From: Clostridiales bacterium
GTDB lineage: Bacteria; Bacillota; Clostridia; Oscillospirales; CAG-272
Direction: 5' to 3'
DNA length: 6,858 nucleotides
Assembly (NCBI GenBank): GCA_019415985.1
Contig: DXYE01000045.1
Coordinates: 1-6,858, forward strand
Under the pieces are notes generated by a model. That model saw only the letters and a program-made list of their open reading frames with translations. It was not told the DNA's origin and searched no databases. Positions 4,636-6,858 of the stretch are shown piece by piece. Made by a program: the position numbers and the translations under genes. The first letter of the stretch is position 1. Each line of letters starts with the position of its first letter.

Positions 4636-5090
4636 TTTTGTTCCTCCTTCAGACTGATATAGGTTTCCCGATACTGTACCCATGCGGGAAGCACGGTCGT
4701 AATCAAGGTATTGATACTTTGTTTATAAAGTTCCGCTGTGGTGGGCTTAAAGCTGCTGAACTGTTTCCTACAGTTATTCACAACCTGTAATAAACTGTTT
4801 GCTGCTGTTTCCCGCACCTGCTTTTGCTTTTCATCTGCCGGCTGTCCAAACTTGTGATCGGTCAGCATATGGTAGATATACACATCCCACATCTGATAAT
4901 GATAAGCAAGCACCTTGGTATCAGTTGTAACAGGCGCTGTTTTCACAAAAAGCTGGCAAGACTCCAGGACATCAATACGATATAAGATCTCCTGATATAC
5001 AAGCACCTTGTCAAGCGGTAAAACTCCATTCATAACCTTTTCTACTAATCCCGTCCGAAGATCGGTATACTTCTCTAATAATGTTGCCAT
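4632..5090 (-). CDS. conserved-context hypothetical protein, helical, 152 residues
   Basis: The family is not recognised. The protein is soluble in appearance, with no signal peptide, membrane segment or zinc motif. It reads as mostly alpha-helical, with many Tyr, Leu and Gln residues and a single Cys (C40). Segments such as LLEKYTDLRTGLVEKV, LVYQEILYRIDVLES and YKQSINTLITTVLPAW could form a helical bundle. The ATG at 5090 has AAGGAG at 5102-5097 with a 6-nt spacer. It begins 14 nt after the helicase stop, and its TGA overlaps the ATG of the annealing-type gene. The tight coupling suggests a partner of the helicase or the ssDNA protein, for example a mediator or accessory subunit. That is inference from position alone. 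Confidence 0.8.
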   Translation of the reverse strand: MATLLEKYTDLRTGLVEKVMNGVLPLDKVLVYQEILYRIDVLESCQLFVKTAPVTTDTKVLAYHYQMWDVYIYHMLTDHKFGQPADEKQKQVRETAANSLLQVVNNCRKQFSSFKPTTAELYKQSINTLITTVLPAWVQYRETYISLKEEQK

Positions 5091-5104
5091 AACCGGCTCC
5101 TTTC

Positions 5105-6858
5105 TTATTTTCTGTCGCTGAATTCAATCAGCCGTTGTGCTAATAAAGTTCCTCGTTTTTCCGTGTCCTGTTTCTTGATGGCAATACACAGGGCGCGGCG
5201 TTCCCCCACAATAATGACTCGCTCTTTTGCTCTTGTAATCGCTGTATAAATAAGCGGTCTTACGAGCATGATCGCGTGCGCACACTGCAGGTTAATGATA
5301 ACCGACTGATACTCTGAACCCTGCGATTTGTGAATCGTTGACGCATAGCCAAGGTCCAGTAGGCCAAGCTCGGTTATATCGTACTCAGCCATCCGTCCAT
5401 CTCCGAAATCAATCTTTACAACGGTTTCACTGCCGGAACCGGAAATTTCGGTAATGTACCCGACATCACCATTGTTGATATCCTCACGGTTCTTGGTCTG
5501 CATCACCTTGTCACCAACACGGAAAGCGCGTTTCCCCAGCACAACCTCTTTCTTGGCGGCATCAGGCGGGTTGATTTGTAATCGGATGCGTTCATTCAGT
5601 GCATTGACACCGGTATCTGTTTTCTGACGGTATGGCGATAGTAACGCTACATTATCTACGCCAAATTTCGCTGTTTCTTCCATATAAATGCGTTCCAAAA
5701 TCTCTGCAGATTTCGGAAGCTCACTGGAATCCACGAACCGAAAATCATCACCGTAATCCATAGACAGGTTGCCGTGGCGGATCAGTTTTGCGTTCGTTGC
5801 AATTCTGCTGCCTGCGCTCTGCCTGTGAACCTTGTCCAACCTTACAACCGGTATGACACCGCTCTTAATGATTTCACTGAGCACTGCTCCCGGACCAACA
5901 GATGGCAGTTGATCTGAGTCTCCGATAAACACCACCTGACATCTGTTCGGTATGCCCTGCAGGATGTGTTTTGCCAAATAAATATCCAGCATAGAGACCT
6001 CGTCCACCAGCACCAAATCAGCTTCTAATGGCTCCGGTTCTCCAAACATTCCGTCCTCTCCAGCGAAGAGGCCGAGTGCCTTATGAACCGTTGATGCCGG
6101 AAAACCTGTTGATTGTTCCATACGCCTCGCTGCGCGGCCCGTAGGAGCACAGCAAACGACCTGATTCCCGGGGCACTGGCTCCGATAAATATCAAGAATC
6201 GCTTTCTGAATCGAAGTCTTACCCGTACCGGGACCGCCCGTAATGACGGAAATAGGGGACTGGAGCGCTGTCAAGACTGCATTCCGCTGTTCCGGATCCA
6301 AACGGATACCCAGTTTTTTCTCTTCCGAATTCAGCGCTCGCTCAATGTTATTGCATACAAACTGCACACGCTGCTTTGTTTTGCGGTGAAGCATCTTTGC
6401 CAGCTGTTCCTCAGCCTCTGCTGTTGCGGGACGGTATACACTGTCCTTATAACAGACCAGCCTGCCGGAATAAACCAGTCTGGCCGCACGGTTTGCCGCC
6501 ATATCTTCTGTCAATTCCGGTGTTTCGAGAATCTTCAGTGCTTCTTTGATGAAACTGTGCTTTTCCATACACAGATTTCCTTTTCCTTCTGCTTCCTGAA
6601 GTGTGTAAAGAAGTCCCTCATCCACACGCTCTGGAGTGAGTTTTTGAAATCCCATACTCATTGCGATCTTATCGGCGGTATGAAACCCAATGCCCGGAAC
6701 CTCACAGAGTTTATAGGGATGATTTTTCACGATATCCATCGTTTCGTTGCCATAAAGCTGATAAAACTGGACGGCTCTGTTCGGTGTGATACCGTGGGGC
6801 ACCAAAAAGGCAACCACATCACGAGCGCCTCGATTGGCGAGATAGGACTCACAGATCT
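5105..6858 (-). CDS. recD2: RecD2-like superfamily 1B DNA helicase, 5' end outside window
   Basis: The frame is open to the right edge (first full codon at 6856), so at least 583 residues are visible and the N-terminus is missing. A GTG at 6817 is internal, because conserved residues (SYLANRGARD) precede it. In visible-residue numbering, a helix-hairpin-helix lies near 51-65 (CEVPGIGFHTADKIA), as in the RecD2 N-terminal region. Helicase motifs follow: Walker A GGPGTGKT at 207-214, Walker B DEVS at 285-288, motif III GDSDQLPSVGPG at 312-323, KVHRQ at 342-346, HKSQGSEYQ at 509-517 and YTAITRAKERV at 537-547. RecD2 unwinds DNA 5' to 3' without RecBC; its substrate here is probably element DNA during replication or recombination. 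Chromosomal RecD2 is usually over 700 residues, so perhaps 150-200 are missing. It heads the visible operon; its promoter is not in view. Confidence 0.92.
   Translation of the reverse strand, partial: ICESYLANRGARDVVAFLVPHGITPNRAVQFYQLYGNETMDIVKNHPYKLCEVPGIGFHTADKIAMSMGFQKLTPERVDEGLLYTLQEAEGKGNLCMEKHSFIKEALKILETPELTEDMAANRAARLVYSGRLVCYKDSVYRPATAEAEEQLAKMLHRKTKQRVQFVCNNIERALNSEEKKLGIRLDPEQRNAVLTALQSPISVITGGPGTGKTSIQKAILDIYRSQCPGNQVVCCAPTGRAARRMEQSTGFPASTVHKALGLFAGEDGMFGEPEPLEADLVLVDEVSMLDIYLAKHILQGIPNRCQVVFIGDSDQLPSVGPGAVLSEIIKSGVIPVVRLDKVHRQSAGSRIATNAKLIRHGNLSMDYGDDFRFVDSSELPKSAEILERIYMEETAKFGVDNVALLSPYRQKTDTGVNALNERIRLQINPPDAAKKEVVLGKRAFRVGDKVMQTKNREDINNGDVGYITEISGSGSETVVKIDFGDGRMAEYDITELGLLDLGYASTIHKSQGSEYQSVIINLQCAHAIMLVRPLIYTAITRAKERVIIVGERRALCIAIKKQDTEKRGTLLAQRLIEFSDRK

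Noticed and set aside
4636..4683. N-terminal extension of the annealing-like protein from 4683
   Set aside because: The ATG at 4635 has a perfect ribosome binding site and an ATGA overlap; the extension would lie inside the upstream gene without a ribosome binding site.
1..6858. tRNA genes, CRISPR arrays, insertion sequences, integrase attachment sites
   Set aside because: No cloverleaf, regularly spaced repeats, transposase motifs or long terminal repeats were seen on either strand.

Overview
The window looks like part of the backbone of a mobile element, either an integrative and conjugative element (ICE) or a large plasmid, from a Clostridia-type Firmicute. The reasons are strong AGGAGG-type ribosome binding sites before nearly every gene, moderate GC content, a RecD2-type helicase, a ParM/ParR partition pair, and an XRE / sigma-like / HTH_16-like trio that resembles the regulatory end of Tn916-family elements. 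This assignment is inferred from gene content; no integrase, relaxase or attachment site lies in the window.

All supported genes are on the minus strand, so transcription runs from high to low coordinates. The first block (6858 to about 2716) is a DNA metabolism operon. It holds a 5'-truncated RecD2-like helicase, an unrecognised 152-residue helical protein, a 253-residue protein resembling single-strand annealing or recombination factors with a second small C-terminal domain, and a compact zinc-finger/Toprim primase-like protein. The genes are tightly packed, one pair overlapping by ATGA. A perfect 10-bp hairpin sits just before the primase ribosome binding site, and a classic intrinsic terminator with seven Us closes the block.

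The second block (about 2690 to 1290) is a type II partition cassette: a promoter with a palindromic spacer, parM-like actin ATPase, parR-like ribbon-helix-helix adaptor with a GTG start, and a terminator hairpin. No long iteron array of the usual parC type is visible.

The third block (about 1270 to 1) is regulatory. An XRE-family repressor is followed by a 327-bp gene-free leader, then a GTG-started sigma-70-like region 4 protein, then a 5' fragment of an HTH_16-like gene that overlaps it by 14 bp and runs off the left edge. The leader is the most unusual part. It holds a 5-codon micro-ORF with a strong ribosome binding site, a stem-loop, an intrinsic terminator, a second near-perfect ribosome binding site before a 3-codon ORF, a TAATG overlap into a 47-codon ORF, and a GC-rich hairpin that buries the ribosome binding site of the sigma-like gene. 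This suggests that sigma-like gene expression is controlled both by transcription termination and by translation.

Taken together: the first block would process, prime and recombine element DNA, the second would keep an extrachromosomal form stable, and the third would decide when the element switches on.
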